DNA of 19,506 nucleotides from contig DBTM01000003.1 of NCBI GenBank assembly GCA_002307055.1, positions 21,316 to 40,821 of the forward strand. The letters run 5' to 3'. Positions 1 through 8,134 of the stretch are shown here, piece by piece. Source of the DNA: Clostridiales bacterium UBA1316 (GTDB lineage: Bacteria; Bacillota; Clostridia; Oscillospirales; Oscillospiraceae). Below the pieces are notes generated by a model. That model was given only the letters and a program-made list of their open reading frames with translations. It searched no databases and had not been told where the DNA came from. The position numbers and the translations under genes are program-made. Position 1 is the stretch's first letter; every line of letters starts with the position of its first letter.

Positions 1-1215
1 GCGGTGGCCCGCGCTGCTGCCGCCACTGTAAAAACTCTGGCTAAAGCTGTTGTTGCCGCGACCAAGGCAATCGTCGCCGCCGTCAAGGAGCTTGTGGCCG
101 CTATCGCCGCCGGCGGATGGGTGGCAGTGGTGATCATTGTTGTTATCCTTTTAGCTGCAGCGATCCTCGGTTCTGTGTTTGGGATATTCGCGTCGGAAAA
201 GGGTTATGATGACGCGCCGTCCATGCCGGATATAGTTAATCAGATCAACTTGGATTTCTCTGACAAAATCAACGCAATTATTCAGGCGAACCCCCACGAT
301 AAGCTGGTTATTGACAATGCTGGTTCTGCGTCAATGGTGGCGAACTGGAACGAGGTGCTGGCCATTTATGACATCCTTATTGCCACAGATCCCGAAAATC
401 CAGCCGAAGTCGCAACGCTTGACGACGAGAAGATCGAAAAGCTGAAAACGGTCTTTTGGGGTATGAACAGCATCAGATATACCGTGGATGTGGTAGTGGT
501 CGGTACGGATAAAGACACAGGGGAGCTGATTACCGAAACTGTCCTGACCATTACAGTGAACTACAAAACGGCTGAAGATATGATGAAGAGCTGCGGCTTC
601 AGTACGGTGCGTGCTGCTCAGGTGCGCGAGCTTTTGCAGCCGCAATATGCCGAGCTGTTTAAGCGACTGACTGGAAGCTACCAAGATATCACTCTCTCTG
701 CTGATGAAATCGCCGAAATTATGAAAACACTCCCCGCCGATCTGAGCGAGGAGCGTAAAAATGTTGTTTTGACAGCTTACTCGCTGCTCAGCAAGGTCCA
801 TTATTTCTGGGGCGGTAAATCTCTCGTGCTCGGTTGGGACAGCCGCTGGGGGACGCCTATGAAAGTTTCGGCTGACGGGAGTCCTTCAACCGACACAGTA
901 CGTCCCTTCGGCCTGGATTGCTCAGGTTTTGCCGACTGGGTATTCTATAACGCCTATGGTGGCGAATACATCATCGGTCATGGCGGTGGTGCGACCGCTC
1001 AGTACAGCTACTGTGATGCGATCTCCTGGGATAGTGCTCAGCCCGGCGACTTGGCTTTCTACCCGGACTGCGAGCATGTCGGAATCGTCGTGATAAACGT
1101 TGCCGGGACATTGACGATCATCCACTGTGCCTCCGGCAGCAATAATATTGTCATGACCCAGCATACAGAGGGTATCGGGTTTACTTTTGTTGGTCGTCCG
1201 CAGATATATAGTTAA
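1..1215 (+). CDS. NlpC/P60 (C40) cell-wall hydrolase of an ICE conjugation module, 5' end cut by the window
   Basis: The reading frame is open from base 1, so the true start lies upstream. The visible part begins with an Ala/Lys-rich helical stretch, then a membrane segment at about residues 40-62, then an extracellular part. The C-terminal domain is NlpC/P60: catalytic Cys in the motif GLDCSGFADW (TGC at 919-921), a His in CEHVGIVV (CAT at 1075-1077) and a further polar/His site in LTIIHCASG. Proteins with this Ala/Lys-rich leader, one membrane anchor and a C40 peptidase domain are found in the conjugation modules of Tn916/Tn1549-like elements (Orf14 position). There they are thought to open peptidoglycan locally for the mating channel. 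Here it is the last conjugation gene before the cargo. Family call is firm; the role in transfer is inferred. Confidence 0.85.
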   Translation, partial: AVARAAAATVKTLAKAVVAATKAIVAAVKELVAAIAAGGWVAVVIIVVILLAAAILGSVFGIFASEKGYDDAPSMPDIVNQINLDFSDKINAIIQANPHDKLVIDNAGSASMVANWNEVLAIYDILIATDPENPAEVATLDDEKIEKLKTVFWGMNSIRYTVDVVVVGTDKDTGELITETVLTITVNYKTAEDMMKSCGFSTVRAAQVRELLQPQYAELFKRLTGSYQDITLSADEIAEIMKTLPADLSEERKNVVLTAYSLLSKVHYFWGGKSLVLGWDSRWGTPMKVSADGSPSTDTVRPFGLDCSGFADWVFYNAYGGEYIIGHGGGATAQYSYCDAISWDSAQPGDLAFYPDCEHVGIVVINVAGTLTIIHCASGSNNIVMTQHTEGIGFTFVGRPQIYS

Positions 1216-1344
1216 TGAGGAATGACGTTAAGTCAGCTTCCGAGGTTAGCCGCAGCTTCGATTTGTCCATTCGTGCTTGAGACAATGGGAAATATGGAAG
1301 AATAGGGTACATTTGTTCGGGTTTAAGCTGGCTGAATAAAGACT

Positions 1345-1376
1345 CGCAGGAAGGACTTTTATCAGTTCTTCCTGCG
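1345..1376. terminator. Strong hairpin between the NlpC/P60 gene and the first cargo operon
   Basis: CGCAGGAAG at 1345-1353 pairs with CTTCCTGCG at 1368-1376 around a short loop. It lies between two convergent genes (the hydrolase ending at 1215 and the anti-sigma gene ending at 1424), where a bidirectional terminator is expected. The T-tracts on both sides are weak, so termination efficiency is uncertain. Confidence 0.5.
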
Positions 1377-1423
1377 AATTGTCTAATATATTATAGAAGC
1401 ATGTGGTCTGACCGGTGTCCTAT

Positions 1424-2422
1424 CTACGTCGTCGGGATTACGATATCGCCTATTCGTATTTCAGCAACATCATTTAGTGGTATGGTTTCAGGAAACCATG
1501 CAATCAAATCGTCATTATCGTTTCTGCAAAAATCGACTTTTTCGGACATAGTACCATCGTTGTAAACAAGTTGGATATAGATATTATAATATGCGCTACT
1601 GCCGGGGTAAACGCTGCTCAGCATGCTCTGACGGATCTCTTCATCTGTCATTTCCCATTGACGTAATGTTGTCGTCGACGCAATCAGCAACATATCGCTT
1701 ATTGATACACTGTTTATCTGGAGTTCACTTTCGAATACAGATAATGTTTTTGTGAGATCAGGGTTGCTGATCGTTATTGTATTGTCATTATTTTCTGTTA
1801 GATCGAATTTGACTTTCCAGTCTCCTTTTATCAGTTCTTCCGGCCAATTGACGCCATTGATCTGCGATTGATTGCATATTAGCTCGCTTACCTCCAGTAT
1901 AACGGTTTTATCAGTAAAATTCTCGGGAAAACTCCAGGTATAGAAGCAGAATAGGGTTCTTTTGTCGTCGGAAAGCTTGGTATAAACCCCACCACTCATG
2001 CCGGACTGGAAAATATTCTGTCCATTAACGTCAGTTAAAGTAATCGTGGGATTTAAGCCGTTGCTGAAAGGTTCTCCGTTATTTTTATGAAACGTCAGCA
2101 TGACGACAGCAGTATCTTTGCATACATGCGAGGATTCCACAGTCATTGTAATATTGCTGCTGCTTGATGATAGACCAATATAGGTTGTCTCCTCGACCTT
2201 AATGTGAAGAATATTTGCAAGAAATTCCCTAAAAACAGGCGAAGCAGCATATGCTGTGCCTCCTATTGCAAGGAGCATGGCTATGCATGCGGCAAGCAAG
2301 ACCCATCTGGACTTTTTAGAATGTTTTGAGTTCTTGACTGTTGGTTTTCTGGTCTTAATGGCTTCTTCAATTATATCGTCATCAACCATGCCGACTTCCC
2401 GAAATAGCTGCTCTGCATTCAT
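1424..2422 (-). CDS. Membrane-anchored anti-sigma factor-like protein (DUF4179-type)
   Basis: 332 residues. A cytoplasmic N-terminus of about 38 residues (MNAEQLFREVGMVDDDIIEE...) precedes a single membrane segment at about 40-60, and the remaining 270 residues are extracytoplasmic beta-rich sequence. Its start codon overlaps the stop of the ECF sigma gene by 4 nt (2419-2422, ATGA type), the usual coupling of a sigma factor with its anti-sigma. The likely job is to hold the sigma factor at the membrane until an outside signal is sensed. Clostridial anti-sigma proteins with this layout often fall in DUF4179; I assign this by layout and context, not by a search. The extracellular ligand is unknown. 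Confidence 0.7.
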   Translation of the reverse strand: MNAEQLFREVGMVDDDIIEEAIKTRKPTVKNSKHSKKSRWVLLAACIAMLLAIGGTAYAASPVFREFLANILHIKVEETTYIGLSSSSSNITMTVESSHVCKDTAVVMLTFHKNNGEPFSNGLNPTITLTDVNGQNIFQSGMSGGVYTKLSDDKRTLFCFYTWSFPENFTDKTVILEVSELICNQSQINGVNWPEELIKGDWKVKFDLTENNDNTITISNPDLTKTLSVFESELQINSVSISDMLLIASTTTLRQWEMTDEEIRQSMLSSVYPGSSAYYNIYIQLVYNDGTMSEKVDFCRNDNDDLIAWFPETIPLNDVAEIRIGDIVIPTT

Positions 2423-2976
2423 ATTGTCACGCCTTCTTTCTCAAGATATCGTTTCAGTTTTTTACGTATTCTAAATAACGTGCTTTTAACCTTGCTCTCA
2501 CTCATCCCAAATTGTTCGGCAATGTCCGAAATGGAATCGGTGAACCAATAACGACGCATAAACATCATTCTATTTATGTGGCTATCACCGCGAAGAAACT
2601 CGGAAATGAGTCGAGATGTTTCACCAGCTTCATAGTGGGAGTGAACATCGTATGTTGATGGAATGCTTTCCTCCAGCTCTGAGAAAATTAATGTGAGAGT
2701 TGAGTTCCGCTTATCCGCGGTATAATAATCGTATTTGTTTAACGCAATGTTGCGTGTTATTTTTCCTAAAAAAGATGACAAATGATTGGGGTGTGATGGC
2801 GGAATAGCGCTCCATACTGCAAGGTATGTATCGTTTACACATTCATCAGAATCCTCATTATTGTGCAGAATATTCAGAGCTATTGTCTTACATAACTGTC
2901 CATATTTCTGCTGTGTTTCCTGTATTGCTGTTTCTGATCGATTCCAGTACAGATCAATAATGCTGCTGTCGTCCAC
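2419..2976 (-). CDS. ECF-family RNA polymerase sigma factor
   Basis: 185 residues. The region 2 core lies around residues 15-85 (LCKTIALNILHNNEDSDECV then TYLAVWSAIP and LSSFLGKITRNIALNKYD), with promoter-opening aromatics. A region 4 helix-turn-helix covers about 135-180 (ISDIAEQFGMSESKVKSTLF). The start is GTG at 2976, chosen because AAGGAG lies 8 nt upstream. The gene is translationally coupled to the downstream anti-sigma gene by a 4-nt overlap. ECF sigma factors redirect RNA polymerase to a small regulon, commonly for cell-envelope stress. The exported cargo proteins nearby are plausible targets, but I saw no shared promoter motif. Confidence 0.88.
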   Translation of the reverse strand: MDDSSIIDLYWNRSETAIQETQQKYGQLCKTIALNILHNNEDSDECVNDTYLAVWSAIPPSHPNHLSSFLGKITRNIALNKYDYYTADKRNSTLTLIFSELEESIPSTYDVHSHYEAGETSRLISEFLRGDSHINRMMFMRRYWFTDSISDIAEQFGMSESKVKSTLFRIRKKLKRYLEKEGVTI

Positions 2977-3075
2977 TTCATCAACTCCTTGGATGAGTTT
3001 GGTCTATATTATTAAGGTAAGAATTCTGAGATGCTGGTTGCATTAAAGACAAAAATTTTTATCTTCAAATCAGCT

Positions 3076-3221
3076 TGGACAGCTCAAGGCTATGGCCGCT
3101 CGGATTAGATTGCTCAGATTTTGTCGACTTGGTATTCTTTAAATCCAATGACGACGAATATATCATCAGGTCCGGAGGGGGTACAATAGCCTTCCCCAGG
3201 CTGTGTTATATTTTACATTAA
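3076..3221 (+). pseudogene. Decayed partial copy of the NlpC/P60 active-site region
   Basis: Translating from 3093 gives WPLGLDCSDFVDLVFFK, then DEYIIRSGGGTIA, ending in TAA at 3219-3221. The intact hydrolase has RPFGLDCSGFADWVFYN and GEYIIGHGGGATA at 901-1005. The nucleotide match runs about 110 bases and includes the catalytic Cys codon. Just upstream, CTTGGACAGC resembles the codons for the LGWDS motif, with about 50 bases apparently deleted between. No start codon or ribosome binding site precedes it, so it is a relic of a second copy or of a former gene end. Confidence 0.75.
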
Positions 3222-3267
3222 AAAATTAAGTATGTAAAATTTTCACTTTTCTAAACTGTAAATAATT

Positions 3268-3294
3268 GCGAGGCCTCTAAACAAGAGGCCTCGC
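3268..3294 (-). terminator. 11-bp GC-rich hairpin after the exported Cys/His protein gene
   Basis: GCGAGGCCTCT (3268-3278) and AGAGGCCTCGC (3284-3294) form a perfect 11-bp stem with a 5-nt loop. It lies 19 nt past the stop of the minus-strand gene at 3313, and an A/T-rich stretch follows on that strand. It is therefore the likely transcription terminator of that gene. Confidence 0.7.
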
Positions 3295-3312
3295 TGTAGC
3301 GCATTATGCTAA

Positions 3313-4419
3313 TCAGTGGTAGAAACCCAACGATGTACAAGTATATGGGCAATAAGCTGCAGGATGAATTACGACACCACATTGCCCCCATTTTGAAATA
3401 AATGAAGATGCATTATATACCCGCGCTGAATGATCATCGCTTACATAACGAACTTTATCACCATGCGAGACTGAAGGCCATGTCTGCCCAGAAGTCCATG
3501 ATGCAAATAAGCTATTACTTCCATCAGTCCAGAATGCCTGTTGATCTGGAGCTTGAATCCAAGCATGAGTTGATGTACTTTGTGAATACCATGCATATGC
3601 ATGGCAATTATAATATTTTGTTGTTGTTCCACTTATTAAAGTTGCATTTGGATATGTACCAGTTACATAATTATTGTTAGCGGTTACCTGAGCAGGCGTG
3701 ATATCGGTTGTGAAATAAATCGCAGTCACTGCTGATCCCATTGGAGTATAGATAGTAGTGTAATAATCATTAGTTTGTTTGCTTGATGAATCCCTTGATG
3801 AAACTAAATCTATTACCGTCATTAGCTCAGAGGTGGAGTAATAATCTGGATAAGTAGTTTTGATTTCTTTTACTAGGCTTATGCTCTTCTGCATTAAACC
3901 AGTATATTCTGTAAGTGAAAAGGAGTTCGCCGATATCGACTTCGAAACCAAGGCACAGATGTACGGTAGCTTTATGCTTGAGAGATCTTCGGTTTTTAAA
4001 CTGCTTAGATCAAGGTTTTCGAAATATTTAACCGTTACATCGCCGAAATCAGGCCGTTTAAGTAATTCTTGTATACCATTGAATTTACTTGACACAGCGT
4101 CGAGACCAATTTGCATAGAATCATAAGCCCATACATCTCCAAATAACGGATAATCAATACAGGCGTTCAGTAACTGGCTCGTGGACATTCCTGTGAGTAA
4201 ATTATCTGGAATCTGGCAAGCCTTAAGCATCTCATCATGTGTTGTGAAGCTTTTCCAAGTTTCTGGTGCCGTTGTTGGCGTGATAGAATAATGATATTCA
4301 TTATTCGCTATGTAACCCGTTGTGTCATTTAAATTGGCTGCGTAGGATGTAACAAATAAACCACTTATTAATGCAATTATTATTAGTACTGCTGATATTT
4401 TTTTGAACATACTTTTCAT
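3313..4419 (-). CDS. Exported protein with Cys/His pattern of a papain-like (NlpC/CHAP-type) peptidase
   Basis: 368 residues with a clear signal peptide (KK, hydrophobic 9-26, cleavage near SYA-AN at about 28). AAGGAGG lies a few bases before the ATG, so the start is secure. The first 220 residues are helical and unrecognised. The last 110 carry YNCHAYAWY (Cys272), DDHSARV (His330) and SKWGQCGVVIHP (His352), then a Cys-rich tail. The order Cys, His, polar residue, with NC at a helix start and HSA on a strand, is what NlpC/P60 and CHAP peptidases show, and I infer such a fold here. It could act on peptidoglycan or as a secreted toxin. No known family name is claimed, and it may have no enzymatic activity. 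Confidence 0.6.
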   Translation of the reverse strand: MKSMFKKISAVLIIIALISGLFVTSYAANLNDTTGYIANNEYHYSITPTTAPETWKSFTTHDEMLKACQIPDNLLTGMSTSQLLNACIDYPLFGDVWAYDSMQIGLDAVSSKFNGIQELLKRPDFGDVTVKYFENLDLSSLKTEDLSSIKLPYICALVSKSISANSFSLTEYTGLMQKSISLVKEIKTTYPDYYSTSELMTVIDLVSSRDSSSKQTNDYYTTIYTPMGSAVTAIYFTTDITPAQVTANNNYVTGTYPNATLISGTTTKYYNCHAYAWYSQSTSTHAWIQAPDQQAFWTDGSNSLFASWTSGQTWPSVSHGDKVRYVSDDHSARVYNASSFISKWGQCGVVIHPAAYCPYTCTSLGFYH

Positions 4420-4543
4420 AATTTCCTCCTTAGTAAAAATAATTTCGAATTATTACCTACAACGAGACTTGCAACAAGAACGGAAAATGTTAAGTACTAC
4501 ATGTTGATTCCCCCTTTCCGCATACTAAACATAGTTTGGTCTA

Positions 4544-6031
4544 CTAGTGAATATGCTCGTTGACTTCAACAATGCAATTATCGCAAATCCAGTTATAATA
4601 ATTTTGACCATTAAGTATATTGGCGTGATCATTATCAGAAAGATATATATATTTATTTTTCTTTATTGTTGTTAGTGTTTCTGTGCCAATCGCAATATTA
4701 ATTGGATCTATTGGCACCCATCCTAATTCCTTACAAAAAACTTCTACAAGAGCGTGACCAGAAGCATTTTTATCAGTTTTATCACAAATAATCATTCTAG
4801 CTGGTATGTTTCTTGACCTACATAAAGCTATAAAGACTTCACTAAAGTCAAAACAATCACCAAAACCTCTTTCAAATGCAGTAAGAGCCGATACATCATT
4901 CGTTGTCGTTATAACTGACATGTTTTTGGCTATGTAATCCATGATGGCAGCTAATTTATTTATGTCGTTTCCATCGGATTCGCCTATATCGACAGCCAAA
5001 AAGGAATCATTATCCGACTCTATCCATTTTGTCGGACGAGTATATTCTTGTTCTTCCTCTTTTGTTAATTGAATTGGAAAGTGTAACTTCATAGCATTCT
5101 CAAGATCATAACTAGATATCTCAATTTCAGTTGAGATAATTATCGTTAGTGTTTCTTTAAGGTCACTTAAAGTGAATTTTGCATATAACACACCATCCTC
5201 AGAGAGGATTTCATCAGGTTTTATGGAAAAGTCGTTTGATTTAACCGTTTGTCTATTAATGTAGGTATCAGGAATATTAACTTTTAGAACAACCTGAGAA
5301 TGAGTGTCTGTTGGAATAATAGTAAATTCCTGAATTAACGTATAGTGTGCACTGTTTGACTTGTTTAGTTTTGCTGCTGTTAATAAGTCATAAATGCCCG
5401 TATTTTTAATTTGATCATCAGCGATTACTGAATCTCGAAGCATTTTCTCTAATAAAGTAAATTCTTCATTCTTAACATATGCGGTTAATGAGGAATAGAC
5501 GCAAATTACGAGATTCATATATGTAAAATCATTAGATTCGATAATCTCGTCAAAACACTTTGGCGTTAAGACTCCAAGCTCTTTTGATTTCTCAGCCGCT
5601 TCATTCCAAGCAAAATCACCATTTGAATCGCTATAACCCAATACCCTAAGAATCATTGTCATAAATTCGTTGAATGTTATTGCATCATTTCCATAATGCG
5701 ATGGTGATTTTCCACGAATAATCTCCTTGTTGTAAAGATATCCGATTTGAGAATCAGCATTATCAGGAATATCATCAAAATCATGATTCAAATACTTACC
5801 ATCATCTTCTTTTCCTAACGTTCGTATTATTATCAATGCTGCCTCTATACGCGAAGGTCGTTCGTTAAGATTTAGTTCTTTTTCATTAGAAATTATGTTG
5901 AGTTCTTTTAGGGCGTTTAGTACTGTATTGTCAGGATGAAGTGCGGCCACCGCGTAATTATGTGGATAACACATAGAAACGAGGAATAATAATACAACAA
6001 ATAAACGGATAACCTTGGTTTTCATATTCAT
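4544..6031 (-). CDS. Exported S-layer-homology plus transglutaminase-like protein
   Basis: 495 residues from the ATG at 6031, chosen because AAGGA lies 6 nt upstream; an in-frame ATG at 6073 has no such site. A signal peptide covers about 1-30. SLH-like repeats follow at about 35-85 and 86-140 (HDFDDIPDNADSQIGYLYNK is the clearest), with a weaker third to about 185. These usually bind secondary cell-wall polymers. After a beta-rich linker, a transglutaminase-like domain occupies about 355-470: GDCFDFSEVFIAL with Cys393, GHALVEVF with His426 and GWVPIDP with Asp442, the full Cys-His-Asp triad. The protein is probably wall-anchored. Such domains cross-link or cleave amide bonds; the substrate is unknown. 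Confidence 0.8.
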   Translation of the reverse strand: MNMKTKVIRLFVVLLFLVSMCYPHNYAVAALHPDNTVLNALKELNIISNEKELNLNERPSRIEAALIIIRTLGKEDDGKYLNHDFDDIPDNADSQIGYLYNKEIIRGKSPSHYGNDAITFNEFMTMILRVLGYSDSNGDFAWNEAAEKSKELGVLTPKCFDEIIESNDFTYMNLVICVYSSLTAYVKNEEFTLLEKMLRDSVIADDQIKNTGIYDLLTAAKLNKSNSAHYTLIQEFTIIPTDTHSQVVLKVNIPDTYINRQTVKSNDFSIKPDEILSEDGVLYAKFTLSDLKETLTIIISTEIEISSYDLENAMKLHFPIQLTKEEEQEYTRPTKWIESDNDSFLAVDIGESDGNDINKLAAIMDYIAKNMSVITTTNDVSALTAFERGFGDCFDFSEVFIALCRSRNIPARMIICDKTDKNASGHALVEVFCKELGWVPIDPINIAIGTETLTTIKKNKYIYLSDNDHANILNGQNYYNWICDNCIVEVNEHIH

Positions 6032-6159
6032 ATGTAATCCTTGTAAATAAACTTGACGTATTAATAAAACCATCTGTGCTTCTACTTATATATGTAAATA
6101 TGTACCTTAAAAGGGACATTATATTAATATTTTAAAATTTTAAAAAATAGATAAAAAAG

Positions 6160-6188
6160 CTCGGCGTTCCTTTTCTGAGAACACCGAG
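6160..6188. terminator. Bidirectional intrinsic terminator
   Basis: CTCGGCGTTC (6160-6169) pairs with GAACACCGAG (6179-6188), with one G-T pair. It is flanked by six A residues on the left and six T residues on the right, so it would work on either strand. It sits just beyond the gene relic ending at 6208, and beyond the minus-strand ORF at 6379-6621. Confidence 0.75.
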
Positions 6189-6207
6189 TTTTTTACTTTA
6201 CCAGTTA

Positions 6208-6300
6208 TTAAGCAGTAATTATAGATGTAAGGAATTCGCTAGGATAAGAAATTCTAATACTTATGTGGAATGAGGTACGCTTGAGTTTCCCGCACTTCTT
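6208..6300 (-). pseudogene. Possible relic of a second small exported protein gene (3' end)
   Basis: Minus-strand codons before the TAA at 6208-6210 read SEFLTSIITA. The intact exported protein at 6727 ends DSRQILTSTVVA, and the last 28 bases of the two differ at 7 positions. Further upstream the reading frame degrades (a possible QAYLIP against RAYVTV in a shifted frame). No start or ribosome binding site is visible, and a terminator follows directly. The match is short, so this could be chance. Confidence 0.35.
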
Positions 6301-6378
6301 AAGAGCTAGCATTCCTTCAGGAATTTTACCCTTTTATTTATGGTCCTTATGTTGTTCAAGAAAACTCTTAAATTTATA

Positions 6379-6621
6379 CTAATAATCAAGCATTCTAAAA
6401 ACATGCTGTATTAAATGACGATTCAAATCATTAATGATCAGATGCATCGCAGAATTAATTTCCTCCGATTCAGTTAAAGCTATTCCCTCTGCAATAATTT
6501 TCATTATTAAGTCGGCCTCTAAGTATAGTGTATCCTTAATTAATTTCTGCAAATCTTCTTTTGAAAAGGTTGAAAAGTCATTGCTTTTATACAATGAAAT
6601 CACCGTCCTTTTCTTATACAT
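6379..6621 (-). CDS. Small hypothetical helical protein
   Basis: 80 residues, charged and predicted mostly helical (SKEDLQKLIKDTLYLEADLI and similar), no signal peptide, no cysteine and no motif I recognise. The upstream bases (TTAACTTAAC before ATG) give no convincing ribosome binding site, which lowers confidence that it is translated. It sits between two hairpins (6160-6188 and 6663-6692) on the same strand as its neighbours. A short regulator or an uncoding open frame are both possible. Confidence 0.4.
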   Translation of the reverse strand: MYKKRTVISLYKSNDFSTFSKEDLQKLIKDTLYLEADLIMKIIAEGIALTESEEINSAMHLIINDLNRHLIQHVFRMLDY

Positions 6622-6662
6622 GTTAAGTTAATAGACAATGGGGACAATTTCAAATGATACAA

Positions 6663-6692
6663 GTCAGCGTTTCTTCTAAAAGATACGCTGAC
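6663..6692. terminator. Hairpin after the small exported protein gene
   Basis: GTCAGCGT (6663-6670) pairs with ACGCTGAC (6685-6692). It lies 35 nt past the stop of the minus-strand gene at 6727. The T-tract on that strand is poor, while GTTTT follows on the plus strand, so it may end transcription weakly in either direction. Confidence 0.5.
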
Positions 6693-6726
6693 GTTTTATC
6701 TCGCTATTAAAAATTCTAAGATTTTG

Positions 6727-7155
6727 TTAAGCAACAACTGTCGATGTCAGGATTTGCCGCGAATCACCGCCGCCATCTAATCCTGCCCATACAGTTACGT
6801 ATGCTCTATAGGAATATCCGCTCACGCCTGAATAAGCGACACTTGAACCATATGAAAAATTGTTGTACGCGAGCATATTGGTATAGGTTGTGTAGCTATA
6901 GGTCTTTACTGTGGTCCATGTCGAAGAACCGCTGGGTTCTTGCTGAAGGCTTATTGTCAAGGCACCAATTTCGTCCATTGTACCAGTACCGACTACGTTA
7001 AAATAAATCGACATATTGCCATTGCCGGATGGATATATATAAGCACTATAGCTCGTCAGATAAAGACTGGCCTGAGATGATGCGCTTACCACCGGCGCCG
7101 CAATTATAGAAACAAGTAAAAGCATAGCAATAGTACTTATTAATTTTTTCTTCAT
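6727..7155 (-). CDS. Small exported protein of the DUF6147 type
   Basis: 142 residues. A signal peptide MKKKLISTIAMLLLVSIIAA ends near SA-SSQ at about 26. The mature part is rich in Ser, Thr, Tyr and Gly and looks all-beta (SYSAYIYPSGNGNMSIYFNV, YSYRAYVTVWAGLDGGGDS). This layout matches small clostridial exported proteins that I recall as DUF6147; the family name is from memory of the pattern. AAGGGA lies 6 nt before the ATG. The gene overlaps the anti-sigma gene by 4 nt (7152-7155), so it is the third gene of the sigma/anti-sigma operon and likely a product of that regulon. Its function is unknown. Confidence 0.7.
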   Translation of the reverse strand: MKKKLISTIAMLLLVSIIAAPVVSASSQASLYLTSYSAYIYPSGNGNMSIYFNVVGTGTMDEIGALTISLQQEPSGSSTWTTVKTYSYTTYTNMLAYNNFSYGSSVAYSGVSGYSYRAYVTVWAGLDGGGDSRQILTSTVVA

Positions 7156-8069
7156 GTTGTATCCCTTCCATATATAGAATCTATTATTTTTTTTGCTTCA
7201 TCAAGAGAAAAATTGCCTGATATTGAGCACTCGCAGTTTTCTGTTTGCCAAATGATATTTCTCCGTTCAACATTGGACATGATGTAATACTTGAATCCCT
7301 GTACTGAATACACAGTGAGATTCTCATCATCCTTTTCGTATGTTTGGAATTGCGGATTTGTAAATGACGTAATAGAAATAATGATTTCACTATTGCTACT
7401 GCTTTTATAATCCGCTATAAAACTGGTCTGAACAGGTGTTGAATTAATATTGATATTCTGAAGTGCATACCCATCCGGAAGCCATATAGGCGTGAGTTTT
7501 GCGGTAATACCATAACTGTCAAGAGCTTCCTGCAGACTCTTATACTCGATTTGACCATTCAAATCATGTGATTCTTGGGATTCTGGAATCGAGCTTGAAA
7601 ACCCAAAGGTATCTCTAGTCCATTTCGCCACCGTATTCCATAGATCAAAACCTAAGGCCTTCGCGGTTATGGTTCCAGCTAGCAGTAACACCGCAAAAAC
7701 AATAACAATACTGGCAGCACGCATTAGTCGGCGTCGCTGCCGGAAAAGAGACCTTTTTAAGTACGGTTGTTCGAGGACTGACTGCTTTTCACAATCGTTG
7801 AAATCATATAGTGATTTATCATCCTTTGCATAAGGAAGATAATTTCCCTTAAAGGAAGCCCAGGAAGTATGAATGTCCGTAAACTTACCAGTTGGGTTTT
7901 CCTTTTCGCGGTTTGCAATCACCTCCATAATATACAAAATAGCATCCATATCTGAAGTCTCATAACTAGGCAACTGAGAATCAGAACGTAGAATATTTTC
8001 TAAGGCTTCCGTACTCATGTTGTCAAAATTCGAATAATCACGATGGTTGCCCTCAATTGGTTTAGACAA
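7152..8069 (-). CDS. Membrane anti-sigma factor-like protein (DUF4367-type)
   Basis: About 305 residues from a TTG start at 8069, chosen because AAAGGAG lies upstream with 9 nt spacing. An in-frame ATG at 8123 has no ribosome binding site. The N-terminal 115 residues are cytoplasmic and helical, ending in a basic stretch (KRSLFRQRRRLMR). One membrane segment follows (ASIVIVFAVLLLAGTITA), then an extracellular region. The last 110 residues (WLPDGYALQNININ to EAKKIIDSIYG) have the look of DUF4367, found on clostridial sigma-regulatory membrane proteins. The gene lies 65 nt after the sigma gene and overlaps the exported protein gene downstream. Role as the anti-sigma of that sigma factor is inferred from position and topology. 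Confidence 0.7.
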   Translation of the reverse strand: MSKPIEGNHRDYSNFDNMSTEALENILRSDSQLPSYETSDMDAILYIMEVIANREKENPTGKFTDIHTSWASFKGNYLPYAKDDKSLYDFNDCEKQSVLEQPYLKRSLFRQRRRLMRAASIVIVFAVLLLAGTITAKALGFDLWNTVAKWTRDTFGFSSSIPESQESHDLNGQIEYKSLQEALDSYGITAKLTPIWLPDGYALQNININSTPVQTSFIADYKSSSNSEIIISITSFTNPQFQTYEKDDENLTVYSVQGFKYYIMSNVERRNIIWQTENCECSISGNFSLDEAKKIIDSIYGRDTT

Positions 8070-8134
8070 CAGCAAAAACTCCTTTCTAATGGAATATGTA
8101 CCGGTACGAGGTTTTGGGGACATAGAGAATCAAT

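Noticed and set aside
3402..3680. Open frames on both strands rich in His and Met
   Set aside because: They overlap the secure exported protein gene in other frames, have no ribosome binding sites and reflect repeated CAT/ATG in its Tyr/His/Trp-rich C-terminus.
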